NCBI RefSeq assembly: GCF_009690905.1
Contig: NZ_VOSW01000004.1
Coordinates: forward strand, 62,001 to 126,000
DNA from: Paraburkholderia madseniana
Lineage (GTDB): Bacteria; Pseudomonadota; Gammaproteobacteria; Burkholderiales; Burkholderiaceae
Direction of reading: 5' to 3'
DNA length: 64,000 nucleotides
The position numbers were made by a program, and so were the translations under genes. Within the stretch, counting starts at the first letter, position 1, and every line of letters begins with the position of its first letter. Shown here piece by piece: positions 1 through 9,022 of this stretch. The notes below the pieces were generated by a model. The model did no database searches. It saw nothing but the letters and a program-made list of their open reading frames with translations, and was not told where the DNA came from.

Positions 1-1
1 C

Positions 2-709
2 GGCGACGATGTGACTCGCAGCTTTCCTTATGGACGCCACGGCATGTTCGGTTACGCGACGGCCACGCGCTTTATCGGCGCCCCCTCACCGCGTACCGGC
101 AAGCCGATGCCCGAAGACGTGCGACAAGGCCTGGTCAATTTCTTCAAGGTGATGGAAGACACGCTGAAGGCGATCAACTCGGCGCGCGACTACGAAGCTT
201 CCAAACGTCTGCTGACCGAGATGGCGCCGAGCGGCAACCAGTTCGAGGTGCTGGCGAAGGCCATGGAGTTCCAGCGCGAAGCGGCCGTGGCCGAAGGGGC
301 GGGCTGGCCTGACATCTCGTTCGAGCAGATGGGACGTGCGGGCGCCGACTGGCACGTGTTCCCGAATCTGATTTTCCTGCCTTACCCCGACGGTGCGCTG
401 TTCTACCGCGCGCGGCCCGACGGCGACAATCCGGATTCCTGCATTTACGACATCTGGTCGCTGGTTCGCTATGCGCCGGGTGCGGAGCCACCGCTCAAGC
501 GCGAGATCTACCACGGCGTTGATGACTGGAAGCAGAACGCAATCGAGAATTTCGGTCTGATCCTTTGGCAGGACTTTCAGAACATGACGAATGTGCAGCA
601 GGGTATGAAATCGCGTGGCTTCAAGGGGGCGCGCACGAACCCGCTTCAGGAGACGTCCGTGTCCAATTTCCACCGCGCATTGCGGGAATTCATTGCGCAA
701 GGGGATTGA
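2..709 (+). CDS. Rieske oxygenase alpha subunit, C-terminal part
   Basis: The reading frame is open from the left edge and ends at 707-709, so the N-terminal Rieske [2Fe-2S] domain lies outside the window. The 235 visible codons match the catalytic (SRPBCC-fold) domain of ring-hydroxylating oxygenase large subunits. The segment HVFPNLIFLPYPDGALFY is typical of this domain, and WQDFQNMTNVQQG resembles the stretch carrying the Asp iron ligand. It should hydroxylate the pathway substrate using electrons from the ferredoxin and reductase genes at 12.9-14.5 kb. The next gene starts 2 bp after the stop, so the two are co-transcribed. The substrate cannot be read from the sequence. Confidence 0.85.
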   Translation, partial: GDDVTRSFPYGRHGMFGYATATRFIGAPSPRTGKPMPEDVRQGLVNFFKVMEDTLKAINSARDYEASKRLLTEMAPSGNQFEVLAKAMEFQREAAVAEGAGWPDISFEQMGRAGADWHVFPNLIFLPYPDGALFYRARPDGDNPDSCIYDIWSLVRYAPGAEPPLKREIYHGVDDWKQNAIENFGLILWQDFQNMTNVQQGMKSRGFKGARTNPLQETSVSNFHRALREFIAQGD

Positions 710-711
710 GC

Positions 712-2418
712 ATGGCTGTCTGGGATGCAAGCTATGACTTCGTCGTGGTTGGCAGCGGCGGCGGTTCGATGTGCGCTGCACTTGCGTGCAAGACCGCAAG
801 CAAAGAGGCGCTCATCATCGAAAAGCAGGGCAAAGTAGGCGGCTCAACAGGGTATTCCGGCGGCGTCTGGTGGTTGCCGAACAATCACGTGATGAAGCGC
901 CACGGCGTGAACGACTCCTACGAACGCGCGCGACAATATTTCGATGCCGCGGTTACCTATCAGGGCCCCGGAACATCGGCGGCGCGTCGTGAGGCGTATT
1001 TGCGCACGGGTCCGAAGATGGCCGAGTTCCTCGAACAGCAGGGCATGCAGTTTGTCTATGCGGACGGCTGGTCGGACTACTACGACACGCTGCCGGGCGG
1101 CGAGCCGCGTGGCCGCTCGCTGCTGGCCAAACTGTTCGACATCAGGGAACTGGGCGAGTGGGCGCCGAAGCTTTCGCGATACAAGGGCCCGTCGATCCCG
1201 GCCAACTCCAATGAGTTTACCGAGTTGTTCCTGCTAAAGCGCACGTGGGGTGGCAAACGCAAGGCAATGCAGCTCGCGGGCCGCATGCTGTATCAGAAGA
1301 TCACAGGTAAAGAGCTGGTTTCGAACGGTGCCGCGCTTCAGGGGCGCATGCTGCAAATGGCGCTGCGTGCCGATATTCCTATCTGGACCGATACGCCTGT
1401 GGGCGAGTTGATCGTTGAGGACGGCCGTGTCACGGGGGTGGTCGCGATCCGCAACGGGCGCGAAATGCGCGTGCACGCGCGCGAGGGCGTGCTGTTGAAC
1501 GCCGGCGGCTTTTCACATAACGCCGAAATGCGCCGCAAATATCAGCCGCAACCGTCGTCGAGCAACTGGACGAACGCCAATCCGGGCGACACCGGCGAAG
1601 TGCTGGAAGCCGCTGTGGGTCTCGGCGCAGCCGTCGATTGCATGGAAGAGGCGTGGTGGGTCGTGACTTCGCTCGGTCCCAATGAGACCTTGCCCGAGGG
1701 TGCGCGCGCGCCGGACGGCTCGCCGCTTCCCTTCATGCATCACCTCGATCTGTCGCTGCCGTTTTCGATCATGGTCGACCAGGATGGCGAGCGCTTTTGC
1801 GACGAAGCCGGCGCCTACATGGAGATCGGGCAACGCATGTACCGGCGTCAGAAGGAGACGGGTAAAGCCGTTCCGGCGTGGGTGGTCATGGATAGCCGTC
1901 AGCGCAAGTATTACCCCTGGGGTTCGGCGATGCAGGGGCAGATTCCGCAGCAATGGCTCGATAGCGGCTACATGATCAAGGCCGGATCGATCGAAGAGCT
2001 GGCGGCGAAATGCGGTATCGACGCTGCAGGCTTACAGGAGACCGTGACGCGTTTCAACGGGTTCTGCGCGACAGGAGTGGACAGCGATTTCGGACGCGGT
2101 TCGCGGGCCTTCGACCGCTGTCATGGCGACCCGACGATCAAGCCGAATCCGAATCTCGGCCCGATCGAACAGGCGCCGTTTTACGCGGTCCGTATGTACC
2201 CCGGCGACGTCGGCACGGCCGGTGGACTCGTGACGGACGAGTACGCCCGCGTGCTGAAAGAAGACGGGTCGCTGATTCCAGGGCTCTACGCGACGGGCAA
2301 CTGCACGGCGTCCGTGGTGGGCCGCTGCTATCCGGGCGCGGGCAGCAGCATTGGCGCGTCGTTCGTATTCGGTTACATCGCCGCGCTGCATGCCAGCGGC
2401 GCCCAAACGATCTGGTGA
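712..2418 (+). CDS. FAD-dependent 3-ketosteroid-1-dehydrogenase-like oxidoreductase
   Basis: This 568-residue flavoprotein belongs to the fumarate reductase/3-ketosteroid delta-1-dehydrogenase family. The N-terminal dinucleotide fold reads FVVVGSGGGSMCAALACK, followed by GGSTGYSGGVWW. The C-terminal FAD segment is GLYATGNCTASVVGRCYPG with the family's GASIG-like turn (GSSIGASFVFG). Such enzymes desaturate the carbon next to a ring ketone, so a cyclic ketone intermediate is likely. ATG 712 was chosen because upstream codons would overlap the Rieske gene and the fold begins at residue 8. It sits between the oxygenase and the thiamine-dependent dehydrogenase genes in one operon. The exact substrate is unknown. 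Confidence 0.85.
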   Translation: MAVWDASYDFVVVGSGGGSMCAALACKTASKEALIIEKQGKVGGSTGYSGGVWWLPNNHVMKRHGVNDSYERARQYFDAAVTYQGPGTSAARREAYLRTGPKMAEFLEQQGMQFVYADGWSDYYDTLPGGEPRGRSLLAKLFDIRELGEWAPKLSRYKGPSIPANSNEFTELFLLKRTWGGKRKAMQLAGRMLYQKITGKELVSNGAALQGRMLQMALRADIPIWTDTPVGELIVEDGRVTGVVAIRNGREMRVHAREGVLLNAGGFSHNAEMRRKYQPQPSSSNWTNANPGDTGEVLEAAVGLGAAVDCMEEAWWVVTSLGPNETLPEGARAPDGSPLPFMHHLDLSLPFSIMVDQDGERFCDEAGAYMEIGQRMYRRQKETGKAVPAWVVMDSRQRKYYPWGSAMQGQIPQQWLDSGYMIKAGSIEELAAKCGIDAAGLQETVTRFNGFCATGVDSDFGRGSRAFDRCHGDPTIKPNPNLGPIEQAPFYAVRMYPGDVGTAGGLVTDEYARVLKEDGSLIPGLYATGNCTASVVGRCYPGAGSSIGASFVFGYIAALHASGAQTIW

Positions 2419-2435
2419 TCGAAGGAGAGCTTCGC

Positions 2436-3422
2436 ATGAAAGTCCAGCAACCGCCCAGCAGTGAAGTGCTGATCGATATCTATCGGCGGATGACACTCAT
2501 CAAGCAGAACGACGAGCGTTTTCGTGCAGTGATCAAGTCCGGCAAGCTGGTCATGCCTTATTACTCGCCGCGCGGCCAGGAGGCGATTCCTTCCGCGGTG
2601 TCCGTCTGCCTGAGCAATGACGACTACATCTGCACGATCTATCGCGGCGTGCATGACATGATCGCCAAGGGTGTGCCGCTTAAGGATCTCTGGGCCGAAC
2701 TCGGGGGGCGTGTCACCGGCACCTGCAAAGGCAAGGGCGGCCCGATGCATGTGACCCATCCTGCGTCCGGCGTGATGGTAACCACCGGCATTGTGGGCAG
2801 TTCGATGCCCATCGCGAACGGCCTCGCTCTTGCGGCGCAGATTCGGGGTGAACCGCGCGTGGCTGTCGCCTATTTCGGCGACGGCGCGGCCAACATCGGC
2901 GCTTTTCACGAGTCGCTGAATATGGCGTCGGTCTGGAAACTGCCGGTTGTTTTCGTCTGCCAGAACAACGGCTATGCCGAACACACGAAATACGCATACG
3001 GGACGTCAGTGCCGAACATCGCGCAACGCGCGGCGGCGTATCAGATGCCCGGCATCACGGTCGACGGCAACGATCCCATCGCGATGCATCGGGTGGCGCG
3101 CGAGGCCATCGAACGGGCCCGCGACGGCGGTGGCCCCACGCTGATCGAAGCGAATACGTTTCGCTTCCACGGCCATGTGTTCGGCGACCCGGATGCCTAC
3201 ATGGACGAGCATGAGAAAGCGGCGTGGGTTGCGAAAGATCCGGTGCCGCTGTTCCGCGCATGGTTGATCGCCGCGAAACATGCAACTGAAGCGCAACTGG
3301 CGGAGATGGAAGCAGCGCACAACGCCGAAATCGATGCGGCGGTCGAGTTCGCGCTGACGAGCGCCTATCCTGAGGTCGCCGAACTGCGGCGCGACATCTT
3401 CAAAGACGAGGTGCCGGCATGA
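2436..3422 (+). CDS. Thiamine-dependent dehydrogenase E1 alpha subunit (acetoin/2-oxoacid type)
   Basis: The 328-residue protein has the E1 alpha architecture. The thiamine diphosphate/Mg motif begins at GDGAANIGAFHE and closes with CQNNGY, preceded by GGPMHVTHP and GIVGSSMPIANG. The length and GKGGPMH segment fit the acetoin dehydrogenase (AcoA)/PDH-alpha group. With E1 beta it would decarboxylate or cleave an alpha-keto or alpha-hydroxyketo compound and load the acyl group on lipoamide. ATG 2436 follows a GAAGGAGAG ribosome site. Its stop overlaps the next start (ATGA), indicating translational coupling. Acetoin as the substrate is not supported by the neighbourhood. Confidence 0.9.
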   Translation: MKVQQPPSSEVLIDIYRRMTLIKQNDERFRAVIKSGKLVMPYYSPRGQEAIPSAVSVCLSNDDYICTIYRGVHDMIAKGVPLKDLWAELGGRVTGTCKGKGGPMHVTHPASGVMVTTGIVGSSMPIANGLALAAQIRGEPRVAVAYFGDGAANIGAFHESLNMASVWKLPVVFVCQNNGYAEHTKYAYGTSVPNIAQRAAAYQMPGITVDGNDPIAMHRVAREAIERARDGGGPTLIEANTFRFHGHVFGDPDAYMDEHEKAAWVAKDPVPLFRAWLIAAKHATEAQLAEMEAAHNAEIDAAVEFALTSAYPEVAELRRDIFKDEVPA

Positions 3423-4441
3423 ACCAGACACAGACTGACATCAATACGATTCAGGCGGTCAACCTCGCGCTTGACGATGCGATGGCTGCCGATGCCAACG
3501 TCATTGTGCTCGGCGAGGACGTGGCCGACGGCCAGGAGGGCGGCATTGTCGGTGTGACCAAAGGGCTGTCGTCGAAATATGGCACATCGCGTGTCAGATC
3601 CACGCCCATTTCGGAGCAGGCCATCATCGGGGCGGCGATCGGCGCGGCAATCGTCGGCATGCGTCCGGTAGCCGAGATCATGCTGATGAACTTTACGACG
3701 GTCGCGATGGACATGATCGTCAATCACGCGGCGAAGTTGCGCTTCATGTCGGGCGGCCAGACGCATGTGCCGCTTGTGATCCGCACGATGACCGGCGCCG
3801 GCTTCGGTACCGGTGGCCAGCACGCCGACTATCTGGAGGCGTGGTTCGCGCACGTCGCGGGCATCAAGGTGGTCGCGCCGTCCACGCCCGCGGATGCCTA
3901 TGGGCTGATGCTTTCTTGTATCGAAGATGACGACCCGTGCCTCTTCATCGAGAACCTGCCGAGCTACTGGAACCCGGGCAAGGCGCCGGAGCGTGGTGTG
4001 CGCATTCCGCTTGGCACGGCCAACGTGGTGCGCGACGGCACGGACGTGACGGTTATCACCTATAGCCGCCGCGTGCACGACGTGATGGCCGTGGCGGCCC
4101 AGCTCGGTACGACCGGAATCTCGTGCGAAGTGATCGACCTGCGCACGATCTCCCCGCTTGATATGGATACGATCCTGACCTCGGTGGCCAAAACGGGCCG
4201 CGCCGTTGTCGTGCACGAAGCGGTCAAGCCGTTCGGTGTCGGCGCGGAAATAGCCTCGCGCATTTATGAATCGCTGTTTCGGTCGCTCAAGGCGCCCGTG
4301 CAGCGGGTCGGCTCGCAGTTTTGCCCGGTGCCGTTTTCGAAGCCGCTCGAAGACGCCTTTGTGCCGGGCGCGGCGCAGATCGAGGCCGCGATTCGCGCAA
4401 CGCTCGACGACACGGGTTCGCGAGCCGTATCCGGACTTTAA
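3419..4441 (+). CDS. Thiamine-dependent dehydrogenase E1 beta subunit
   Basis: The 340-residue protein is the transketolase-like beta partner of the preceding E1 alpha. It carries the pyrimidine-binding glutamate segment VIVLGEDVADGQEGG, followed by TPISEQAIIGAAIGAA, and the C-terminal transketolase domain with VVVHEAVKPFGVGAEIAS. Start and stop overlap by 4 bp with the upstream gene, as in most E1 alpha/beta pairs. It shares the active site with E1 alpha in an alpha2-beta2 enzyme. The lipoyl and E2 components follow directly, so a full thioester-forming complex is encoded except for E3 (dihydrolipoamide dehydrogenase), which must come from elsewhere. Confidence 0.9.
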   Translation: MNQTQTDINTIQAVNLALDDAMAADANVIVLGEDVADGQEGGIVGVTKGLSSKYGTSRVRSTPISEQAIIGAAIGAAIVGMRPVAEIMLMNFTTVAMDMIVNHAAKLRFMSGGQTHVPLVIRTMTGAGFGTGGQHADYLEAWFAHVAGIKVVAPSTPADAYGLMLSCIEDDDPCLFIENLPSYWNPGKAPERGVRIPLGTANVVRDGTDVTVITYSRRVHDVMAVAAQLGTTGISCEVIDLRTISPLDMDTILTSVAKTGRAVVVHEAVKPFGVGAEIASRIYESLFRSLKAPVQRVGSQFCPVPFSKPLEDAFVPGAAQIEAAIRATLDDTGSRAVSGL

Positions 4442-4461
4442 TCATCCTGAAGAGTGCACTT

Positions 4462-4692
4462 ATGACCACACAGGTTTTGCTTCCGAAGCTGGGCTTTTCG
4501 ATGAACGAAGGCACGCTGACCGAATGGCTCCTGGAGGACGGCGCGACAGTTGCCGAAGGCCAGGCCCTCTATGCGCTGGAGAGCGACAAATCGGTGCAGG
4601 AGGTCGAGTCGCCGGCGTCGGGAACGCTGCGGATCGTCGCCCAGATAGGCGAGGTGTATCCGGTCGGCACGGTACTGGCGGAAATCGTCTGA
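4462..4692 (+). CDS. Free-standing lipoyl-domain protein
   Basis: This 76-residue protein is a single biotinyl/lipoyl domain from start to finish. The lipoyl-lysine hairpin is YALESDKSVQEVESPASG, with the expected Asp-Lys pair at the turn. It should carry the acyl group between the E1 and E2 active sites and be recycled by an external E3. In usual E2 proteins this domain is fused to the catalytic core; here it is a separate gene 20 bp after E1 beta and 72 bp before the E2 core. ATG 4462 is the only sensible start because the beta-barrel begins at residue 3. Confidence 0.88.
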   Translation: MTTQVLLPKLGFSMNEGTLTEWLLEDGATVAEGQALYALESDKSVQEVESPASGTLRIVAQIGEVYPVGTVLAEIV

Positions 4693-4764
4693 GCCGGCAC
4701 CCGGTATCCGTCACTCGTCATTCATCATTCATCCTGGTCGAAACAGTCTAGCGAGGCATCTGCA

Positions 4765-5580
4765 ATGAGCGTCGAATCCGTTTCCTCCCCAGCACCCGTT
4801 GCGGCGCCTGCCGCGGCGACCGGTCCGGCGCAAGCCGGGATCGGTGCGTATCTGCCGCCATGGCCGCAGGTCGATTTCGCCGAGTTCGGCGAGATCGAGA
4901 TCAAGCCGGTTTCTCGCATCCAGAAGCTGACCGGTGCATTTTTGTCGCGTAACTGGCTGACGATTCCGCACGTGACCCATCAGGATGACGCGGATATCAC
5001 GAACCTCGAGGTTTTTCGCAAGGCATACAACGACGGCGGCGCGACGATGAAGCTGACGCCGCTGGTGTTCCTGATCAAGGCGGCAGTGCGCGCGCTGCAG
5101 GCGTTTCCGCAGTTCAATGCTTCGCTGGATGGCGACTGCAAGAACCTTGTGCTGAAGAAGTACTTTCACATCGGCGTGGCGGTGGATACACGTTTCGGCC
5201 TGCTGGTGCCGGTGCTGCGCGATTGCGACAAAAAGAGCATTCTGGAGCTGGCGGCGGAACTGACGGCGGTGTCGTCGAAGGCGCGAGAGAAAGGTCTTTC
5301 GATGGCGGAGATGTCGGGCGGCTGCTTTTCGATCAGTTCGCTCGGAGGGATTGGCGGCACGGGTTTCACGCCGATCATCAACGCCCCCGAAGTGGCAATT
5401 CTCGGGGTGACGAAAACCCGGCTGATGCCGCAGGCCTCGGACGATGGCGGCGTGGACTGGCGCAAGACGCTGCCGCTTTCGCTGAGCTACGACCACCGGG
5501 TCATCAACGGTGCGGATGCGGCGCGCTTTACGGCCTTGATTGCCACGCTGCTCGCCGACCCTCAGGCACTTGCAGCCTGA
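4765..5580 (+). CDS. Dihydrolipoamide acyltransferase (E2) catalytic core without lipoyl or E3-binding domain
   Basis: The 271-residue protein holds only the E2 acyltransferase core. A short Ala/Pro-rich leader (residues 1-30) is followed by the core entry SRIQKLTGAFLSRNWLTIPH. The C-terminal active site is LSYDHRVINGADAARF, with the catalytic His. Asn instead of Asp in the HRVxxG motif also occurs in bona fide E2p enzymes, so it is not a sign of inactivity. There is no peripheral subunit-binding domain and no lipoyl domain. It should transfer the acyl group from the free lipoyl protein (4462-4692) to CoA. It resembles PDH-type E2 cores more than acetoin E2. Confidence 0.87.
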   Translation: MSVESVSSPAPVAAPAAATGPAQAGIGAYLPPWPQVDFAEFGEIEIKPVSRIQKLTGAFLSRNWLTIPHVTHQDDADITNLEVFRKAYNDGGATMKLTPLVFLIKAAVRALQAFPQFNASLDGDCKNLVLKKYFHIGVAVDTRFGLLVPVLRDCDKKSILELAAELTAVSSKAREKGLSMAEMSGGCFSISSLGGIGGTGFTPIINAPEVAILGVTKTRLMPQASDDGGVDWRKTLPLSLSYDHRVINGADAARFTALIATLLADPQALAA

Positions 5581-5615
5581 ACCGCAGACACCCAACCGAC
5601 AACGACAGGATCGAG

Positions 5616-7148
5616 ATGAAAACGCTTGGGGAGATGATAGAGCGCAATGCGCGTTTCCATGCGGACAGGGAAGCGTTGGTGTTTGGCGACCGGCGTGTGA
5701 CTCATGGCGAGATGGCGGAGCGCGCCCGCCGTTTCTCTGATGCGTTGTATCGGCAAGGGTTGCGTCGGCAGGACCGGGTCGCGGTGTTGGCGATGAATTG
5801 CGCCGAGTACTACGAGACCTACCGTGCCTGCGAATGGGCCGGCTTTCTGCTCGCCACCGTCAACTTCCGCCTGGCGCCTGCGGAAATCCTGCACATCGTG
5901 AAGGACGCGGCACCGAAAGCGCTTGTCTTCGAAGCGCAATATGCTGCGCTGGTGGACGCCCTGCGTCCGCAGTTGCCCGATGTTGAATGCTATATCTGCA
6001 TCGGCGACGCGCCGTCATGGGCGACATCATTCGAATCCGCGATGGAAGCCGGCTCGGCTGACGGGCCGCCGATTCGCTCGCAGCCCGACGACTTCGCCTA
6101 TCTGATCTACACGAGTGGCACGACCGGGCACCCGAAGGGAGTGGTCCGCACGCACCGTGCGATGTGCGCCACGGCGGAAAGCTGTGCGCTGGTCACCGAA
6201 TTTTCCGGACACTCTAGGGTGCTGCAGACCACGCCGGCGTTTCACGTGGGCGGCATTGGCTTTGTGAACGCGGTTGCGTGGCTGGGCGGAACGACCGTAC
6301 TGCATCGCAGTTTCGAGCCGAAGGCGATGCTGGAGACGATCCAGGCCGAGCGCATCACGTTCACGTTCCTTGTCTCCGCCATGCTGCAGGCCTTGCTCGA
6401 TATACCCGAATTGTCCTCGTACGATCTGTCGAGTATCGAGAACATCACAACGGCAGCCGCGCCGGTGCCGGTGCCGCTCCTCAAGCGCGGCATCGAGGTG
6501 CTGGGCCCGGTGTTCTCGGTCCAGTATGGCATGACCGAGAGCAACGCCTGCTGGCTGCCGTCTCATGAAGTGCGGCCAGATGGCACGGCGGAAGAAGTCC
6601 GGCGTCTGGCGTCGGTCGGCCATCCCTGTCCCGGGATCGAACTGCGCATTGTGGACGATAGCGGCCTTGACCTGCCGCAAGGCCAGACCGGCGAAGTGTG
6701 GCTGCGCTCGGCGACTCAACTGAGCGGATACTGGAACAACAGCGTGGCGACGATCGACGCCTTGCGCGACGGCTGGTATCGCAGCGGCGACATGGGCTTT
6801 CAGGACAGCAGCGGTTATGTCTTCCTGGTGGACCGCAAGAAGGACATGATTATCTCGGGCGGCGAAAACATCTACAGCCGCGAAGTGGAGAACGCCTTGC
6901 TGCAGCATCCGTCCGTGATCGACGCGGCAGTGATCGGCTCACCCCACGAAAAATGGGGTGAATGCGTGAAGGCCATCGTTGTGCTCCGGCCGGGCAAGAC
7001 AATACAGGAGGCAGAGCTGATCGCGTTTTGCCGCGAGCTGATCGCCGGCTACAAATGCCCGAAATCGGTTGAATTCGTCGACGAGCTCCCGCGGCTGCCT
7101 ACCGGAAAGATCAGCAAGGTTGTATTGCGCCAGCGGTTCGGCCGCTGA
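5616..7148 (+). CDS. Acyl-CoA synthetase (AMP-forming)
   Basis: The 510-residue protein is a class I adenylate-forming ligase. The P-loop-like motif is IYTSGTTGHPKGVV at about residue 164, the Tyr-Gly-Met-Thr-Glu motif is QYGMTESN, the hinge region is YRSGDMGF with DRKKDMIISGGENIYS, and the C-terminal catalytic Lys lies in LPTGKISKVVLR. It activates a carboxylic acid with ATP and CoA. The neighbouring crotonases and acyl-CoA dehydrogenases make a fatty-acid-like or alicyclic acid likely. The start at 5616 follows a purine-rich AACGACAGGATCGAG stretch. Specificity cannot be deduced from the sequence. Confidence 0.9.
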   Translation: MKTLGEMIERNARFHADREALVFGDRRVTHGEMAERARRFSDALYRQGLRRQDRVAVLAMNCAEYYETYRACEWAGFLLATVNFRLAPAEILHIVKDAAPKALVFEAQYAALVDALRPQLPDVECYICIGDAPSWATSFESAMEAGSADGPPIRSQPDDFAYLIYTSGTTGHPKGVVRTHRAMCATAESCALVTEFSGHSRVLQTTPAFHVGGIGFVNAVAWLGGTTVLHRSFEPKAMLETIQAERITFTFLVSAMLQALLDIPELSSYDLSSIENITTAAAPVPVPLLKRGIEVLGPVFSVQYGMTESNACWLPSHEVRPDGTAEEVRRLASVGHPCPGIELRIVDDSGLDLPQGQTGEVWLRSATQLSGYWNNSVATIDALRDGWYRSGDMGFQDSSGYVFLVDRKKDMIISGGENIYSREVENALLQHPSVIDAAVIGSPHEKWGECVKAIVVLRPGKTIQEAELIAFCRELIAGYKCPKSVEFVDELPRLPTGKISKVVLRQRFGR

Positions 7149-7190
7149 ACGCGTGACAGCCACGCCGCCTTCTTCGAATGAGAGTGAATC

Positions 7191-8084
7191 ATGAGCAAAT
7201 GGCTCCAAAGCACGGAATGCGTTCAATTCGAGGTCGCCGAGCGCGTGGCGCGAATCACGCTGAATCGTCCGGACAAACGCAATGCGATTAATGGTGTCCT
7301 GTTGCGCGAGCTGAAAGAGGCGCTGCTCGAGGCGGACGATCTGAAGTCGGTGAACGTGATCGTCTTGCGTGGCGCCGGCAAGGACTTCTGCGCCGGCTAT
7401 GACCTCGTCACCACCTATTCGGATCGCGCGGCGGAGCAGGTCGATCCGGGTGAATACCGGGGCACGGTACGAAGCTTCGATGACGACTGCTGGTCGATGG
7501 AGCGGCAGGCGGAAACCGTTAACGCCATGGCGGATGTGCACAAGCCGATCATCGCGCAGGTTCACGGCAACTGCCTTGCGGGCGGCACCGACCTCGCGCT
7601 GGCCTGCGACATGGTGCTGGCCGCGGACAACGCGCGGATCGGCTTTCCCGCGACGCGCGCCAACGGCTCGCCGCCGGCGCACATGTGGTTCTATCACGTG
7701 GGGCCACAGTGGGCGAAACGCCTGTTGCTGTCCGGGGATTCGCTGACCGGCCGCGATGCGGCAAAGATCGGTCTCGTGATGGACGCCGTACCCGCGGAAG
7801 AACTTGAAGCCGAGGTTGTGGAACTCGCGCGCCGGCTGTCGTTCGTCGACGCCGATCTGCTCTCCGCGAACAAACGGATTGTGAATCTCGGGCTTGAACT
7901 GGCGGGCGCACGCACGCTGCAACGCCTTGCTGTCGAGAACGACGCGCGTGCCCATCAGAGCCAGGGCCCACGGCGTGCGCAATTCAAGGCGGATATGGAA
8001 GCCAATGGACTGAAGGAAGCGCTCAAGCGCCGCGACGAGCCTTTCGGGGACGGCGTGATCAAGCTGCGTGCACGCGGCGAATGA
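7191..8084 (+). CDS. Crotonase-family protein (enoyl-CoA hydratase-like, atypical active site)
   Basis: This 297-residue protein is a crotonase-fold CoA enzyme, with the oxyanion-hole segment GKDFCAGYDL and the second segment CLAGGTDLALACD. The two glutamates that add water in classical enoyl-CoA hydratase are not conserved: the first position is Asp (GGTD) and the second region reads FPATRANGSPP. It could be a hydratase variant, isomerase, hydrolase or C-C lyase. A 30-residue C-terminal extension follows the trimerisation helices. The ribosome site GAATGAGAG-like stretch lies just before ATG 7191. It belongs to the same operon as the ligase. Confidence 0.82.
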   Translation: MSKWLQSTECVQFEVAERVARITLNRPDKRNAINGVLLRELKEALLEADDLKSVNVIVLRGAGKDFCAGYDLVTTYSDRAAEQVDPGEYRGTVRSFDDDCWSMERQAETVNAMADVHKPIIAQVHGNCLAGGTDLALACDMVLAADNARIGFPATRANGSPPAHMWFYHVGPQWAKRLLLSGDSLTGRDAAKIGLVMDAVPAEELEAEVVELARRLSFVDADLLSANKRIVNLGLELAGARTLQRLAVENDARAHQSQGPRRAQFKADMEANGLKEALKRRDEPFGDGVIKLRARGE

Positions 8085-8088
8085 AACG

Positions 8089-8110
8089 TCCCCGCACCAT
8101 GCGGGGGACC
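8089..8110 (+). other. Intercistronic hairpin
   Basis: Just after the stop at 8084 the sequence forms GTCCCCGCA / TGCGGGGGAC, a 9-bp stem with a one-base bulge and a 3-nt loop. No U-run follows, so it is more likely an mRNA-stabilising or processing hairpin than a terminator. The next crotonase gene starts 30 bp further on. Confidence 0.45.
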
Positions 8111-8139
8111 CGGAGCCATCCGGTTGACTCACTTAAGAC

Positions 8140-8928
8140 ATGAAAACCATGGATGTCGAACTTTCAGTGAAGGACGCGGTTGCCACGCTCTGTCTGAATC
8201 GTCCGGAGAAGCTCAACGCGTTGACACCGGACATGCTGAGCATGCTGATCGAGCATCTTGATCGCATCGAACGTGATCCGGAAATCCGTGCGGTCATTCT
8301 GACGGGCGCAGGGCGGGCCTTTTGCGCCGGTGCCGATATCAAGGGCAGTGGCGCGGCGTCGCCGCCGATGAGCGTGTCGCACGCGCGCCAATCGATGGCG
8401 GTTTATCAGCAGGTTGCCTTGAAGCTCTACAACCTCAATAAGCCGGTGGTCGCGGCGGTGCGAGGTGTCGCGGTCGGCATTGCCTGGAGTTTTGCGCTGT
8501 GCGCCGACCAGCTTCTGGTGTCGGACACGGCGCAGTTCATTCCGGCCTTTCTGATGCGCGCAACCTTGCCCGAAGGCGGCATGGTGCATCTGCTTGCCCG
8601 CCACTGCGGAGAATTTCGCGCGAAGGAGATCATGTATCTCAATCGCAGGCTGACTGGTCAGGAAGCGTTCGAGGCGGGACTGGCAAGCCGTGTCGTCGAG
8701 GACGCGAGTCTCATGAATGCCGCCGAAGCGCTCGCCGCCGAACTGGCGGCCATGCCGACGTTCTCGATCGGACTGACCAAAGAACTCTTCCGCCTGAACG
8801 CCGGCAGCATGGAAGAGTTTCTCGTGCACGAGCTGAATTCCGTTGGGCTCGCGGTGAATTCCGACGATGCCGCCGAGGGACGGCTCGCCGCGCGGGAAAA
8901 ACGCACCCCCTCTTTCAAGGGGCACTAG
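8140..8928 (+). CDS. Crotonase-family protein (enoyl-CoA hydratase/isomerase-like)
   Basis: The 262-residue protein has the crotonase fold, with the oxyanion hole GRAFCAGADIKGS and the second half-site GVAVGIAWSFALCAD. Both classical hydratase glutamates are absent (Ser in AWSFALC; IPAFLM in place of the PE motif), and a Glu lies further on in RATLPEGG. An isomerase or other crotonase chemistry is therefore as likely as hydration. It is the second of two tandem crotonases between the CoA ligase and the acyl-CoA dehydrogenase pair. The two are dissimilar enough not to be a recent duplication. ATG 8140 fits the family N-terminus. Confidence 0.82.
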   Translation: MKTMDVELSVKDAVATLCLNRPEKLNALTPDMLSMLIEHLDRIERDPEIRAVILTGAGRAFCAGADIKGSGAASPPMSVSHARQSMAVYQQVALKLYNLNKPVVAAVRGVAVGIAWSFALCADQLLVSDTAQFIPAFLMRATLPEGGMVHLLARHCGEFRAKEIMYLNRRLTGQEAFEAGLASRVVEDASLMNAAEALAAELAAMPTFSIGLTKELFRLNAGSMEEFLVHELNSVGLAVNSDDAAEGRLAAREKRTPSFKGH

Positions 8929-9022
8929 GTCGATCAAATAACCGGCGCAAGCAGGCGGCGGCCGCGAAGCAGTGCGACCTTCGGTGGACGCGCGTATGGG
9001 GACATAGCAGGAGGAATCAGGC

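Noticed and set aside
5488..5526. Asn in place of Asp in the E2 active-site motif (HRVING)
   Set aside because: At first taken as a sign of a dead acyltransferase, but to my knowledge active E2p enzymes such as that of Azotobacter also have Asn there.
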